DNA of 64,000 nt, from positions 529,689 through 593,688 of the forward strand of contig NZ_SLXS01000003.1 of NCBI RefSeq assembly GCF_004340785.1, read 5' to 3'. Below are positions 42,201 through 52,600 of the stretch, piece by piece; the first letter of the stretch is position 1, and every line of letters starts with the position of its first letter. The DNA is from Tumebacillus sp. BK434. GTDB lineage: Bacteria; Bacillota; Bacilli; Tumebacillales; Tumebacillaceae. The notes beneath the pieces were generated by a model. That model was not told the origin of the DNA. It made no database searches and saw nothing but the letters and a program-made list of their open reading frames with translations. The position numbers were made by a program, and so were the translations under genes.

Positions 42201-45200
42201 AAGAGCGGCGCCACTTTGCGCAAGACCGCTCCATAGCCGCCGCCCGCTTCCAGAATGCGGATCTTCTTCTGCTGGCGGACGATTTTCACCAGCAGCTGTG
42301 CGTAGATGTCTTTGAGGAACTCGTCCTCTTGTTCCTGCACCGAGTCCTTGTACGCTTGCAGCAGCAGATCCTCCCGGCCTGCCTCTGTCGGATACAGCAC
42401 GCCAAGCGCGGGAATCTCGCCGCGAAACGCCGGTGCAAAATGGGCAAAGCAGTGTTCCAAGAGGTCGAGCTGGCCGGTGAACAGAGCGGTCAGTCGCTCG
42501 ACGTCCGCACGGATCGCCTGCGGAGCGCGCAGTTCCAGCACGCGTGCGGTCACGCGGTACGAAGCCGCATCCTCCGCTCTTTCGACCAGACCTTCCTCTG
42601 TCAGAATCTGCAGGAAATAGTCCACATAGCGCTCCAACGCGTGGATCACGCCGAGGGCCGAGACCAGTTCTTTTCTTGTAAATTCAGCGCCCGGTTCGAG
42701 CGGCAGCGCATCGTTCAGGAAGTCACAGGTCAGACGGGCCGCGTATTCCTCGACGAGAGCATGCGCCTCCGACAAATCGGTGATCCCGTGGCGGGCCAGC
42801 GCCTGCGCTTGTTCGGAACGCAGTTCTTCCAGCAATCGCGCCACTTTGCTGCCTGGGAACGACAGCGCTTCCAGCCGATACGGCAGCACGCGCACACGCG
42901 CTCCAGACTGCCGATGCAGGCTGTCGGTCAGCGCCAGCGTCTGCGCCAACTGCCCTTCCTCCGTCATGATCAGCAGCTGTTCGCCCCCGTCCGGAGCTAC
43001 TTTTTCCAGCCCTTCCACTTCCAGCGGACGCAGTCTCGGCACGAGGCGCTGTCCGTTGACGTAGGAGACGACCGGGCGGCGGATAGCGGACGCCAGCTCC
43101 CGTTTGAGCAGCGCCGCGCACTGTGCGAACGCAGCTCGCTCCTGCAGCGGCTGCCCGGCATCGAGCAGGCGCAGGCTGAGCTGCGGATGGGCCGCCGTGA
43201 TGCCGCGCACCAGCGCGACCAGCGCCGGGTGCTCAGACAGCGGCGATACGGGGCTGAGCACCACGACATCGGGCGGGTTGTCTTTCCACTCCGCATCCAG
43301 TGCGTGCACGAGCGCCCGCAGCGCCAGAGCGGTCTGCTCGCCGTTCGTCTGCAGCAGCAATATCGTGTTCGGCAGCAGCGCCTGGCGACGCATGTCCTGC
43401 AAGAGACGCCGCACGTCGATCGCGCTCCCGTTGCGGGTGGTCGAACCGAGCGTCCCCCGGTAGTGGTACTGAGCTCCGTTTTGCGAGATCATGCCCCGCC
43501 AGCGCGGCAGTTCACGCAGCAACTGCTCGGCGCTTGCCAGTTGGTCGGTCAGGACCAGACAGGTGCGGCTTTGCTCCACAGGATGCTGCAGCGGCAGCAG
43601 GGTCGATTCCCAGAGCAATTGGCCCACCGCCGCTCGCTCGTCGGTCCCGGCCTCCGGTTCGTACATCGCGACCGCTTCGGCGGCCGCCGCCACCTGCAGC
43701 TCGGTCTCCTGCTGCAAGGCGGCAAACTGCCCGCCGCTTCCCACCGGGAAGTTCGCGCCGCCAAACGGGTACAGCGGCAGCCGGATGCGGTTGCGCGCTT
43801 GTCCTTTGTAGTACTTTTTCCAGTTGATCTTGACGCCCAAGCCCCACAATTTGCCCAGGCACTCGACGAGGAACGCATCGTCTGAAACGTCTTGCTTGGG
43901 ATGGCGAACTGAGGTGAGGATGCCAAGCGTTTGTCCGCCCTCCGTTTGCCGGGCGAACGTCGACAAGGTGCGTCCGGGCCCTACTTCGAGCAGCACCGCC
44001 CGCTCGTCGGCGAGCAGTTTTTCCACACCTTGTTTGAAATTGACACAGCCGCGCAGGTGATCGGCATAGTACGTCGGCGTGGTGGCCGCTTCGCTTGTGA
44101 TCCAGTCGCCGCTCACGTTCGAGAGGTACGGAATCTGCGGCTCTTGCAGTGACACGGTCGCCACCACGTCCAAGTACGGCTCCCGCGTCCCCGCCATCAG
44201 CGCGGAATGGAAGGCGTGCGTGGTCTGCAAGCGGCGGAACGAGATCTGGTGCTGCTCCAGCACCCCTTCCAGAGCGGCGATCCCTTCCGAGACGCCGGAG
44301 ACGGTGCATTGGCTGCTGCAGCTGACCGATGCGATCTCGACGCCGTCCGGGAGCAGCGGTCTGACCACATCCGCATCCGCATTGACGCTGAGCATCCTTC
44401 CGGGCGGCATCGTCTTCATCAGGCCGGAGCGCGCGGCGACCAGACGCACCGCTTCTTGCAGCGTGAACACGCCGGAGAGGCAGGCGGCCGTATACTCGCC
44501 CAAGCTGTGTCCGATCATGCCGGATGGGCGGATGTCCCACGAGATCAGCAGCTTGGCCAGCGCGTATTCGACCGCGAGGAGCGCGAGCTGCGAGAGGTCC
44601 GTTTCGCGGATCAGCTCTTCATCACCCTCGATCGGATGCAAGAGCAGGCGGCGGACGATCCCTTTGCCTTCCGCGTCCAGCGCTTGCAGGCAGAGGTCCA
44701 GCTCCTGTTTGTAGACCGGCTCCGTCTCGTACAGGTCTTTCGCCATCCCCGCGTACTGCGAGCCGTAGCCCGGGAAGAGGAAATACACGTTCGGCTTGGT
44801 CGTGGAGGCGGTGGAGCTTGCCCCTTTGGACTGGCCGGGATCTGCCAAGTCTTCGGCCAGACTGGCCGTGAGATCGGCAATTCCTTGATACGGCAGGGTG
44901 AAACGCTTCGGCAATTGGCGCATCCGGCCCTTTTGGCTCCACGCCAAGTCGGCCGGATGCACCGTGCGATCTTCGCGCTGCAGCAACTCCAGATAGGCTG
45001 CTTTCATCTTCTGCAGCGCTTCGTCGGTGTGCGCGGCGAGCGAGAACAGGTTCCACGCCCGCCCGTCGCCGGACGCTTCCCGCTCCGGCGCTTCTTCCAT
45101 GATCACATGCACGTTGGTCCCGCCGATGCCAAACGAACTGACGCCCGCCCGCAGCGGCAGATAGCTGTTGTCGTCCTCGTCTTCCAGCCGCTCCCAGGGC

Positions 45201-46411
45201 TTGGTCGCAGCGACCACATAAAACGGGCTGTTCTCCAGATCGAGCTCCGGATTCGGCTTCGAATAGTGAAGGCTGGCCGGCAATGTCCGGTGGTACAGCG
45301 CCAACGATGTTTTGATCACCGAAGACACGCCCGCCGCCACGTCCAAGTGACCGATGCTCGCTTTCAGCGAGCCGATGCCGCACGAGCCCGGTGCCACGCC
45401 TTGGAACGCTTTTTTCAAACCGGCGACTTCGATCGGGTCGCCCAAGTTGGTGCCGGTGCCGTGCGTTTCGATGTAGGTGATCGTCTCCGCCGGCAGTTCG
45501 GCCATCATCAGCGCGCGCTTGATCACGTCGGCCTGGCCTTCCACGCTCGGCGCCGTGTAGCCGACTTTGCGGTTGCCGTCGTTGTTGGCAGCACTCGCGC
45601 GGATCACCGCATAGATATGATCGCGGTCTTGCACAGCGTCATCCAGCAGCTTGAGCACGACCACGCCGACGCCGTTGCCTTCGACCGTGCCTTTGGCATC
45701 CTGATCGAACGGGCGGCAGTGGCCGTCCGGAGAGTTGATCATATTTTCCTGGTACAGATACCCGTTGCGGCTGGGCAGGGTCAGGCCGCTGCCGCCCGCC
45801 ACCGCCACCGAGCAGGCCCCGGTCAGAATCTGGCGGCAGGCGAAGTCGATGGCGTACAGCGAGGTCGAGCAGGCGCTGTGCATCGTGACGCTCGGCCCCT
45901 GCAGGTTCAGGCTGTAGGAGATGCGCGTCGCCGCATAGTCTTTGTCATTGAGCTGAGTCGTGGAAAAGCGGTGCCCGCCGTTTTCCAACGCAGCTTGCAG
46001 CGTTTCCAGCTCCCAGCTGAAATTGCCGGTCGCGCCGAGAAACAGCCCGATGTTGTTGCGCGTCGTGTCGGCCGAGTACCCGGCGTCTTCCAAGGCGTGG
46101 TACACCTCTTCGTGCAAGGCGCGCAGCTGCGGGTCGAGCGTGGCCGCATCGCGCGGCGTGTAGTTGAAAAACTCCGCGTCGAACCGTTCCAGATCGGGAA
46201 AAACGCCTTTCGCTTTCACAAAATTCGGCTGGGCGATCAGCTCCGGGTCGACCCCGGCCGCCAAGAGCTCTTCGTCGGTGAAAAAGGAGATCGACTCTTT
46301 TTCGCCGATCAGATTTTCCCAGAACTGCTCGACGTTGTGCGCGCCGGGGAACCGTCCGGCCATGCCGATGACGGCGATTTCCAGGCCGGAATAACTTCGT
46401 TTGATGTTCAC
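39272..46411 (-). CDS. Terminal hybrid module: KS-AT-psiKR-MT-ACP-condensation-like domain
   Basis: A 2379-residue synthase. KS at about 10-440 (active Cys181 in HSACSTSL, His317 in ETHGTGT, His355 in SIGHLD). AT at about 540-870 (GHSLGEY with Ser636; HAFH at 732-735, the malonyl type). A reductase-like region without the NADPH GxGxxG motif surrounds a C-methyltransferase at about 1350-1560 (ILEAGGGYGAV, FDFVFANNAVH). ACP at about 1740-1815 (GGDSF, Ser1778). A condensation domain at about 1930-2370 has DHSIFDI (2072-2078) instead of HHxxxDG. It should add a malonyl unit, methylate its alpha carbon and leave the keto group; the final domain may release the chain by amide or ester formation. 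It overlaps neighbours on both sides. Confidence 0.9.
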   Translation of the reverse strand: MNIKRSYSGLEIAVIGMAGRFPGAHNVEQFWENLIGEKESISFFTDEELLAAGVDPELIAQPNFVKAKGVFPDLERFDAEFFNYTPRDAATLDPQLRALHEEVYHALEDAGYSADTTRNNIGLFLGATGNFSWELETLQAALENGGHRFSTTQLNDKDYAATRISYSLNLQGPSVTMHSACSTSLYAIDFACRQILTGACSVAVAGGSGLTLPSRNGYLYQENMINSPDGHCRPFDQDAKGTVEGNGVGVVVLKLLDDAVQDRDHIYAVIRASAANNDGNRKVGYTAPSVEGQADVIKRALMMAELPAETITYIETHGTGTNLGDPIEVAGLKKAFQGVAPGSCGIGSLKASIGHLDVAAGVSSVIKTSLALYHRTLPASLHYSKPNPELDLENSPFYVVAATKPWERLEDEDDNSYLPLRAGVSSFGIGGTNVHVIMEEAPEREASGDGRAWNLFSLAAHTDEALQKMKAAYLELLQREDRTVHPADLAWSQKGRMRQLPKRFTLPYQGIADLTASLAEDLADPGQSKGASSTASTTKPNVYFLFPGYGSQYAGMAKDLYETEPVYKQELDLCLQALDAEGKGIVRRLLLHPIEGDEELIRETDLSQLALLAVEYALAKLLISWDIRPSGMIGHSLGEYTAACLSGVFTLQEAVRLVAARSGLMKTMPPGRMLSVNADADVVRPLLPDGVEIASVSCSSQCTVSGVSEGIAALEGVLEQHQISFRRLQTTHAFHSALMAGTREPYLDVVATVSLQEPQIPYLSNVSGDWITSEAATTPTYYADHLRGCVNFKQGVEKLLADERAVLLEVGPGRTLSTFARQTEGGQTLGILTSVRHPKQDVSDDAFLVECLGKLWGLGVKINWKKYYKGQARNRIRLPLYPFGGANFPVGSGGQFAALQQETELQVAAAAEAVAMYEPEAGTDERAAVGQLLWESTLLPLQHPVEQSRTCLVLTDQLASAEQLLRELPRWRGMISQNGAQYHYRGTLGSTTRNGSAIDVRRLLQDMRRQALLPNTILLLQTNGEQTALALRALVHALDAEWKDNPPDVVVLSPVSPLSEHPALVALVRGITAAHPQLSLRLLDAGQPLQERAAFAQCAALLKRELASAIRRPVVSYVNGQRLVPRLRPLEVEGLEKVAPDGGEQLLIMTEEGQLAQTLALTDSLHRQSGARVRVLPYRLEALSFPGSKVARLLEELRSEQAQALARHGITDLSEAHALVEEYAARLTCDFLNDALPLEPGAEFTRKELVSALGVIHALERYVDYFLQILTEEGLVERAEDAASYRVTARVLELRAPQAIRADVERLTALFTGQLDLLEHCFAHFAPAFRGEIPALGVLYPTEAGREDLLLQAYKDSVQEQEDEFLKDIYAQLLVKIVRQQKKIRILEAGGGYGAVLRKVAPLLKGIEVEYYFTDIGSSYLQTFQQHALEEQLDFLHFGLFDLTKRPEEQGLEAATFDFVFANNAVHATASIAQSLRNMQRLLKPGGLLCVLERTRVRRYVDLIWGLADGWWHFDQGERELSPLISVEEWERHFTALGLDNTTAYPQQPDLRELLDVGIIFGQMPLTSVPAATAHGEQVLPVVTAADLGALEAALFHTLQREPRVEKLLIWDRLSGGERGFETLLPRIPSRVKLAERVHSAAVRYAALQGIPVLTLSAFPKQGEWDAQLTEWAVAHARLDGRVNTSRLYLPAANAAGTLDSVPPVLQAMFAAGVKQLVLSAGNHAFFSCKPSQAAAEDAVQRSEFQEMETVVRKIWSNLFGRDEIDPDADFFEIGGDSFKMIQMTSHLERAGYKVLMNEIYNHPTIRSLARYLHVDSQQNARLETAEDLEARLEELTGLRCQLRRVEGSEALNVLFVTEGVPGRGVEQVREQLRSLGVPGELLPHYLWALDAGQPVPDSLQLADLTASGFLSEAEAPLLEQLPQQTAVQRSAFEQAIMSQPVSKRFGLSNTQRMHFRGETRLQLYLIELYEMVDIDLLERAFCDLVGSHGLLRSCLEKRLWGFRWKEYAAPQHTPLPLLDLSALTAEAQNRVMDWLTNEEWGADFKVSGSPMYHVKLIKFNEQRYDLFFQFDHSIFDISSGQIIRSQLLQRYKDLKRGVKRAMERATGYEEYLEQLHRGPVGLQADDLSEAFDLAGYGHHLGVVKSRIAERQHQRIEKVLCEVDLSAFHFTDEDENGPYEIALQLYILVASRLLRLDAVPFVLLSQKRRYGSKNFSDLVGLVLDGVPMLIPVDRAQPAKMTALVHQRMEFIEKHSINFMNLVHNLSSALRWGKLFKKTKEGHGIMHTSLLLNYAGNAETEYGKIWEYSLSQLDGDDQAKLDYGDFYGLVKGQKDKLDFLILCKFEPDVERVRAVFQEELAHLIAAYSKKETEGAGHDQH

Positions 46412-49400
46412 TCCTCCTCCTCCAATCTGCGCATCAGCGCTTTCGATTTGACCAAGACGCCGCGCGATTTGGAGATCTCCTGCTCTTGCTGCTTGGCAGC
46501 CTCCGCTTCCTTGGCGGCCGTGTCGTCGCTGTTCAGATAGTCGGCCAACAGCGCGACGCTGGTGTGCTCAAACATCGCCGTCAGCGGGATGTTGCGCTGC
46601 AACTCCGCTTTCAGGCGGTTGTTGATGGCGATCATGTTCAGCGAGTTGATGCCGATCTCGAAGAAATGGTCATCGAGGCCGATGCTGTCGCTTGGCACGC
46701 CCAAGACGGCCGCGCAGATGTCGGTGATTTTCTGCTCCATCTCGTTTTGCGCCCGCGACGGAGCGCGCGATTCGGATCGGAACAGCATCGGGTCGGGCAG
46801 CGCTCCCGCATCGATCTTCCCGTTCACCGTCAGCGGCATCGTCTCCAGCCGCACAAAGAAGGAAGGAATCATGTAGGGCGGCAGTTTGGCGGCGAGCAGT
46901 TTGCGCCACTCTGCGATCTCCACTTCCGCTTCGGAGGTGTAGTACGCACAGAGCTGCTTGTCTTGGCCCAGCTCTTTGATCTGGACGGTCACCTCTTTGA
47001 TCTGCGGCAGCTTCTCCAGCGCCCGCTCGATCTCCCCAAGCTCAACGCGGTAGCCGCGGATTTTCACTTGGAAGTCGGTGCGGCCGATGTAATCGACCGT
47101 CCCGTCCGGCAGCCAGCGGCCCAAGTCGCCCGTGCGGTACATCCGTCCGCCCTCGGCAAACGGGTCGGGCAGGAACTGCTTGGCCGTCTGCTCAGGCTTG
47201 TTCAGATAGCCGAGGCCGACCCCGTCGCCGCCGACGCAGATCTCGCCGATCGCGCCCGGCGGGAGCAGTTGCAGGCCCTGATCGACGATGTAGACGGTCG
47301 AATGGGCCAGCGGCTTCCCGATCGGAATCCGCTCCCGTTCCAGATCTTGCGCGGTGACGAGATGCGTTGTGGAGAAGGTCGTGTTTTCGGTCGGGCCGTA
47401 GCCGTTGACCACGCGCAGATGCGGCGCGTGCTCCTGCGCTCGGCGGATGTGGCGCACCGACAGCGCGTCGCCGCCGACGACCAGCGTTTCCAACGTGGCA
47501 AACATCGCCGGGTTCTCTTCGCAGAAACGATTGAACAAAGGCGATGTCAGCCACATCGTTCGCACCGCGTGCTTGTGCAGCGCCGCTTGCAGCCGCTCCG
47601 CTTCCAGCAGGTCTTCCTCGCCGACCAGCACCAAAGTGCCGCCGTGCAGCAAAGCGCCCCACACTTCGAACGTGGATGCGTCAAATGCGGGCGACCCGGT
47701 CTGCAGGATCACCTGCTCCGGCCCAAAGTCGACAAAATCAGGGCCGAACACCAAACGCAAGATGTTGCGGTGGGTGATCTTGCAGCCCTTTGGCTGCCCG
47801 GAGGAGCCTGAGGTGTACATCAGATACGCTTGGCGATCCGCCTGCGCAGGCAGTTCGGCCAGCTGTGTTTGCTCCGCAGCGGACGGGGGCAGTTGGTCGA
47901 CCGCCACGCTGATCTGGCCTTGGGGCAGATGTGCCGTCAGATCGGAGCGCGTGCAGACCACCCGCAGCCCGGCATCTTCGATCATGTATTGCAGCCGCTC
48001 GGCCGAGTTGGCCATGTCGAGCGGGACGAAGGAAGCGCCGATTTTCAAAATGCCGAGCATCCCGGCGACCATCTCCGGGCAGCGCGGCAGGAGCAGCCCG
48101 ACCGCATCGGACGCGCTGAGCCCCTGTTCTTGCAAGTGCAGCGCAACGCGGTCCGACCAAGCGTCCAGTTCCCGGTAGGTGTAGGTCTGGTCGTTCCACT
48201 TCAGCGCAATCTTGGCGGAGAACTTGGCGGCCACATCGCGGAACACCTCATGAACGCTCCGCTCCGGGAGCGCAGGATGTGCGGAGCCGTTCCAGTCTTC
48301 CAGCACCCGTGCACGGTCTGCCGCCGCAGCGGCCGGCAGCAAGTCGACCCGCTGCTCCGGTTCCGCCAAAGCGGCTTCCAGCACGGTGAGCAGGCTGCGC
48401 TGCAGCCCTTCCATCACATCCTGGCTGTAGCGGTTCGCGTTGTACGTAAAATTCACCACAACCTCCGCGCCCGGATTGACCACGATATGAAAATCGTAGT
48501 TGGTCTGCTCGAAGACGTGCACCGCTTCGATGCGAATGCCGCCTTCACGGCCGGTGCTCAGATCGCGCAGCTGTTCGGCCAGCGGATAGTTCTCAAACGC
48601 GACGATATGATGCAGCAAGTTGTTCTTCAACTTAGCGCTGCTTTGAATCTCATACAAGGGATAATATTCGTATGGGAAGGAGGCAAAGCTGGCTTGATGC
48701 ACCTTGGCACAAAGCGCTGCGAACGTGTCTTCCGCTGTCGAGCGGATACGCAGCGGCTGGGTGTTGATGAACAGCCCGACCATGTTTTCGATGCCGGGCA
48801 GCTCGGCCGGACGCCCCGACACGACGTTGCCAAAGACCACGTCGCGCGTGTAATTGTACTTCTGCAACACCACGCCCCAGGCGGTTTGAAAGACGGTGTT
48901 GACCGTCAGACCGCGCTCCTTGGCGAATGTGCTCAACTCCGCCGTGATGCTTGCCGGCAGTTGAAACACGTGCGTGGCGTGTGCATACGCCCCTTCCGCA
49001 CCGCTCAATGTGGGCAGCACAGCCGCTTTTTCATAGCCTTCCAGATAGTCCTGCCAGTACGCGGCCGCCCGCGCTTCGTCTTGCTGCTGCAGCCAGCGGA
49101 TGTAATCGGCATATGGCTGGGCGGGAGGGGCAGCCGTGTCCGGCGCCCCCAGCGTCCAGTTGTCGTAGTAGCCGAACAGCTCTTGGAACAAAGGTGCCAG
49201 CGACCAGCCGTCCAGCAAGATGTGATGGAAGGTGAACACGAAGCTCCACGCCCCATCGGCCAGTTGCAGCAACGCTCCGCGCACCAGCACTTCACCGCTG
49301 AGGTCAAAACCGCGCCCGCGCTGTTCCGTCTTAAAAGCTTCCACCGCCGCTTCGGCCATTTCCACCGATCCAGCGTCCCGCAAGTCGAGGACGGTAAACT

Positions 49401-49662
49401 CCGGCGGACGCGATTTCAGCACCACTTGCCGCGGCTCATCCGTCTTGCGATAGGAGAACACCGTCCGCAGGATGTCATGTCTGGCAGACAGCTTGTTCAG
49501 CGCCCACTGCATGCGCTCCGGCTCCACCTCGCCTCCGATGCGGAAGTCGAATTGTTCCGTGTAGGCGGCAGATGTCGGATCGACTGCGTGGTTGAGCAGC
49601 ATGCCCTTTTGCATCGGTGACAGGCTGTATATATCTTGGATATTCTCTTTGAGAGTCATCAT
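46408..49662 (-). CDS. Non-ribosomal peptide synthetase module C-A-PCP
   Basis: A 1084-residue single module. C domain 1-440 with intact HHILLDG (146-152). A domain about 460-960 with YMYTSGSSGQPKG (A3), NGYGPTEN (A5), YRTGDLGRW (A7) and NGKID (A10). PCP around Ser1007 (FFEIGINSL). By manual alignment to GrsA the pocket residues read D-A-F-L-V-G-G-T-F-K, close to codes for small branched aliphatic residues such as valine; low certainty. The C domain follows an epimerase-ended module, so it should accept a D-configured donor. Start at MM, GGAG 5-8 nt upstream. The acidic/coiled C terminus (EAEAAKQQEQEISKSRG) may dock onto the next protein. Confidence 0.93.
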   Translation of the reverse strand: MMTLKENIQDIYSLSPMQKGMLLNHAVDPTSAAYTEQFDFRIGGEVEPERMQWALNKLSARHDILRTVFSYRKTDEPRQVVLKSRPPEFTVLDLRDAGSVEMAEAAVEAFKTEQRGRGFDLSGEVLVRGALLQLADGAWSFVFTFHHILLDGWSLAPLFQELFGYYDNWTLGAPDTAAPPAQPYADYIRWLQQQDEARAAAYWQDYLEGYEKAAVLPTLSGAEGAYAHATHVFQLPASITAELSTFAKERGLTVNTVFQTAWGVVLQKYNYTRDVVFGNVVSGRPAELPGIENMVGLFINTQPLRIRSTAEDTFAALCAKVHQASFASFPYEYYPLYEIQSSAKLKNNLLHHIVAFENYPLAEQLRDLSTGREGGIRIEAVHVFEQTNYDFHIVVNPGAEVVVNFTYNANRYSQDVMEGLQRSLLTVLEAALAEPEQRVDLLPAAAAADRARVLEDWNGSAHPALPERSVHEVFRDVAAKFSAKIALKWNDQTYTYRELDAWSDRVALHLQEQGLSASDAVGLLLPRCPEMVAGMLGILKIGASFVPLDMANSAERLQYMIEDAGLRVVCTRSDLTAHLPQGQISVAVDQLPPSAAEQTQLAELPAQADRQAYLMYTSGSSGQPKGCKITHRNILRLVFGPDFVDFGPEQVILQTGSPAFDASTFEVWGALLHGGTLVLVGEEDLLEAERLQAALHKHAVRTMWLTSPLFNRFCEENPAMFATLETLVVGGDALSVRHIRRAQEHAPHLRVVNGYGPTENTTFSTTHLVTAQDLERERIPIGKPLAHSTVYIVDQGLQLLPPGAIGEICVGGDGVGLGYLNKPEQTAKQFLPDPFAEGGRMYRTGDLGRWLPDGTVDYIGRTDFQVKIRGYRVELGEIERALEKLPQIKEVTVQIKELGQDKQLCAYYTSEAEVEIAEWRKLLAAKLPPYMIPSFFVRLETMPLTVNGKIDAGALPDPMLFRSESRAPSRAQNEMEQKITDICAAVLGVPSDSIGLDDHFFEIGINSLNMIAINNRLKAELQRNIPLTAMFEHTSVALLADYLNSDDTAAKEAEAAKQQEQEISKSRGVLVKSKALMRRLEEEE

Positions 49663-49678
49663 CCTGCTCCTTTCCTTG

Positions 49679-52600
49679 CTACAGATCCAAATCGTCTAAG
49701 ATGCTCTCCAACTCTTCTTGCCGCAGCGGAGATACTGTAAAGTCGGACGCGGTCTTTTCACCGTTCGGACGGGCCAGGCAGAACTGCACCAGTTCGTCGG
49801 CCGCTTCGGTGATTTTTGTCAGCAGTTCGTTCATCTGTGCGCTGGCAAACTGCGACGTCGCATAGCGAATCGCGAATGTGATGCCCGCGCCCGTCTGGCT
49901 GCCCACGATGTCGAGCGCCCAAGGGAATGCGCAGTCGCCGTCCACCGTGAGATCGGCGGAGAGCGCTTCGACGGTGACGCCGTCTTGCTGCTGCGCCCCT
50001 TGCAGGCCCAGATAGTTGAAGTTGACCGCCGGTCGCATCGAGGCAAGCAGTGCCTGATCTTCCTCCGACAAGCCGGGCGTCAGCGCCTTCAGCACGCCGT
50101 AGCCGAAACCGCGGCGCGGCACGCTGCGCAACGTTTCTTTGAGCGATTTGACCGTCTCGCCCGCATCTGCTCCCGTCTGGAACAGCACCGGGTAGTTGCT
50201 GGTAAACCAGCCGACCGTGCGGGAGACATCCAGCCCGTGGGCAAATTCTTCCCGGCCGTGGCCTTCGAGATTGAGCAGCAGCGCGGACGTATCTGTCCAG
50301 TTGCACAGCGCACGGGTCAGCACGGACAGCACCAGATGCACCGTCTCGGTGTGGAACGCCCGGTTCGCCTCGCCGCCCAGCGCGTCGCCCGTCGCTCCGC
50401 CGATCGTGCAGGTCACTTCGGCCGTTTCTGCATAGCGGTAAGTCTGCAGGGAAAGGGGCGTCTGCTCCGCCTGAGCTGCGATGGCCGTCTCTCGCCAGTA
50501 AGGCAGTTCTGTGACAGCGCCACCTTGCTCCGCCCATTCATGCAAGAGGCTCGTCCAAGCGGGCAAGGAGGTCGTTTTGAAAGGCAGCGGCTGCTCGGCA
50601 TCGGCGAGCAGGCTGACCAGATCTTCGAGCAGCGTGTTCCACGAGACGACGTCGACAGCGATGTGATGGATCGCCAGCATCAGCATGCCCGCGTCGGCGC
50701 TCATCACCGCTGCGATCAACGGCCCGCGCTCCAGTTGCAGGCGGCGCTGCGCGGTCAGGAACGCGTCCCGCTGTTCCGTTTCCGCGGCGCCCGCCGGCAG
50801 TTCGGACAGATGGAACAAGTCTCCTTCCTCCAGCCCGCGCAGACGCAGGCTGCCGTCCTCATTCACCGACATGCGCAGCGCATCGTGATGCTGGCAGAGG
50901 CGTGTCAGGGCGGCTGCCAGCTTGCCGGCTTCCAGCCCGGTCACGCCTTGGATCAGCATCGCTTGCGTGTAATGACCGGGTGGGTGCACTTGCTCGGCAA
51001 ACGCTTTCTGAATCACCGTCGGCGCACAAGGACCGCTGACCACGCCTTGCTCCGCTTCTGTCGCGCGCGCCGCCTGCAGATGCGGGGCCAGCGCCGCCAC
51101 GGTCGGATGCTGGAACAGCATCGCCATCTCCAGCCCAAGTCCTGCCGCCTGCACTTTCGCCGCGACTTGGATCGCTTTGATCGAGTCGCCGCCCAGCGCG
51201 AAGAAATTGTCTTCGATGCCCGGCGTAACGCCCAGCACCTGTTCCCAGATGCCGACCAGCATCGCTTCCCGCTCATCGCGGGGCAAGGTGCCAGATTCGC
51301 GCTGCATCATGCTCGGTGCAGGCAGTTTGCTTCTGTCGATCTTCCCGTTTTTGTTCAGCGGCATGTCCGCGACCGGCAGCACAAAGCTCGGCACCATATA
51401 CTCGGGCAGCACGAGCGCGAGCGCCTGTCGCAGCGTTTCACCGTCAAACGCCTCCATGTCGAACGGCTCGACCCACAAGCACAGCGTGCCTGCGCCCGAA
51501 TCGCTGACATGCACGCCCGCGCAGACTTCGCGCACGCCCGGCACTTTGCGCGCCGCCGCGTCGACCTCTAACAACTCGATGCGGAACCCGCGCAGTTTAA
51601 CTTGCTGGTCGAGCCGTCCGAGGTAATGGAGATACCCCGCTTCGTCCCACGACACGAGATCGCCCGTGCGATACAATCGCTCGCCCGGCTGGAACGGATG
51701 GTCGACAAAACGCTCGGCGGTCAGCTCCGGCCGATTCAAATACCCGACGGCCAGCCCCTCGCCGCCGATATACAGCTCGCCCGGCACGCCGATCGGCTGC
51801 AGGCGCATCTGATCGTCCAGCACGTACAAGGTGGTGTTGCCGATCGCACGTCCGATCGGCAGACCTTCCCCTTCCCGCACCTCTTGAATCACGTGACAGA
51901 CGGCAAAGACGGTCGTTTCGGTCGGGCCGTATCCATTGATCAGGCGGTTCGGACCCAAGCGGGCGAACGCTTTTTGCACGTGATGGAACGAGAGCGCTTC
52001 GCCGCCGATCAGCACCGCCCGCATGTTGTCAAAGCAGTCCGGGCTGGCGTCGATCAGCACGTTGAACAGCGAGGTGGTGATGAAGAACACCGTGACTCCC
52101 TGCCCGTGGATAAGTGCGCGCATCGCTTGCGGATTCCCGACTTCTTCTTTATGCAACAGCACCAGTCGCGCTCCGTTCAGCAACGCCCCATAAATGTCGA
52201 ACGTGGCGCCGTCAAATGAGTAGTTGGAGATCTGCAGGAAGACGTCTTCTGACGTGATCGTCAGATAGCCCGCATCCCGCACCACGCGGATCACGCTTTT
52301 CTGGCGGATCAGCGTGCCTTTGGGCATACCGGTCGACCCGGATGTATACAAGATGTAGGCGAGGTCTTCGCCGCACGCTTCCAGCCCAAGGTTGTGGGCG
52401 GGCAGGTCGGCGTCTACCGCCTCCAAACGCAGCACCTTCACACCGGCAGTCTCGCCGTCCAGCACGCTTGCTTCCAGCCCGCGATGCGTGACCAGAAGCG
52501 GCGCGCAACCATCGGCGATCATCGCCTGGATGCGGGCCGCCGGCAAGCTCGCATCGAGCGGCAGGTAATAACAGCCTGCTTTGAGCACGCCGAGGAGCGA

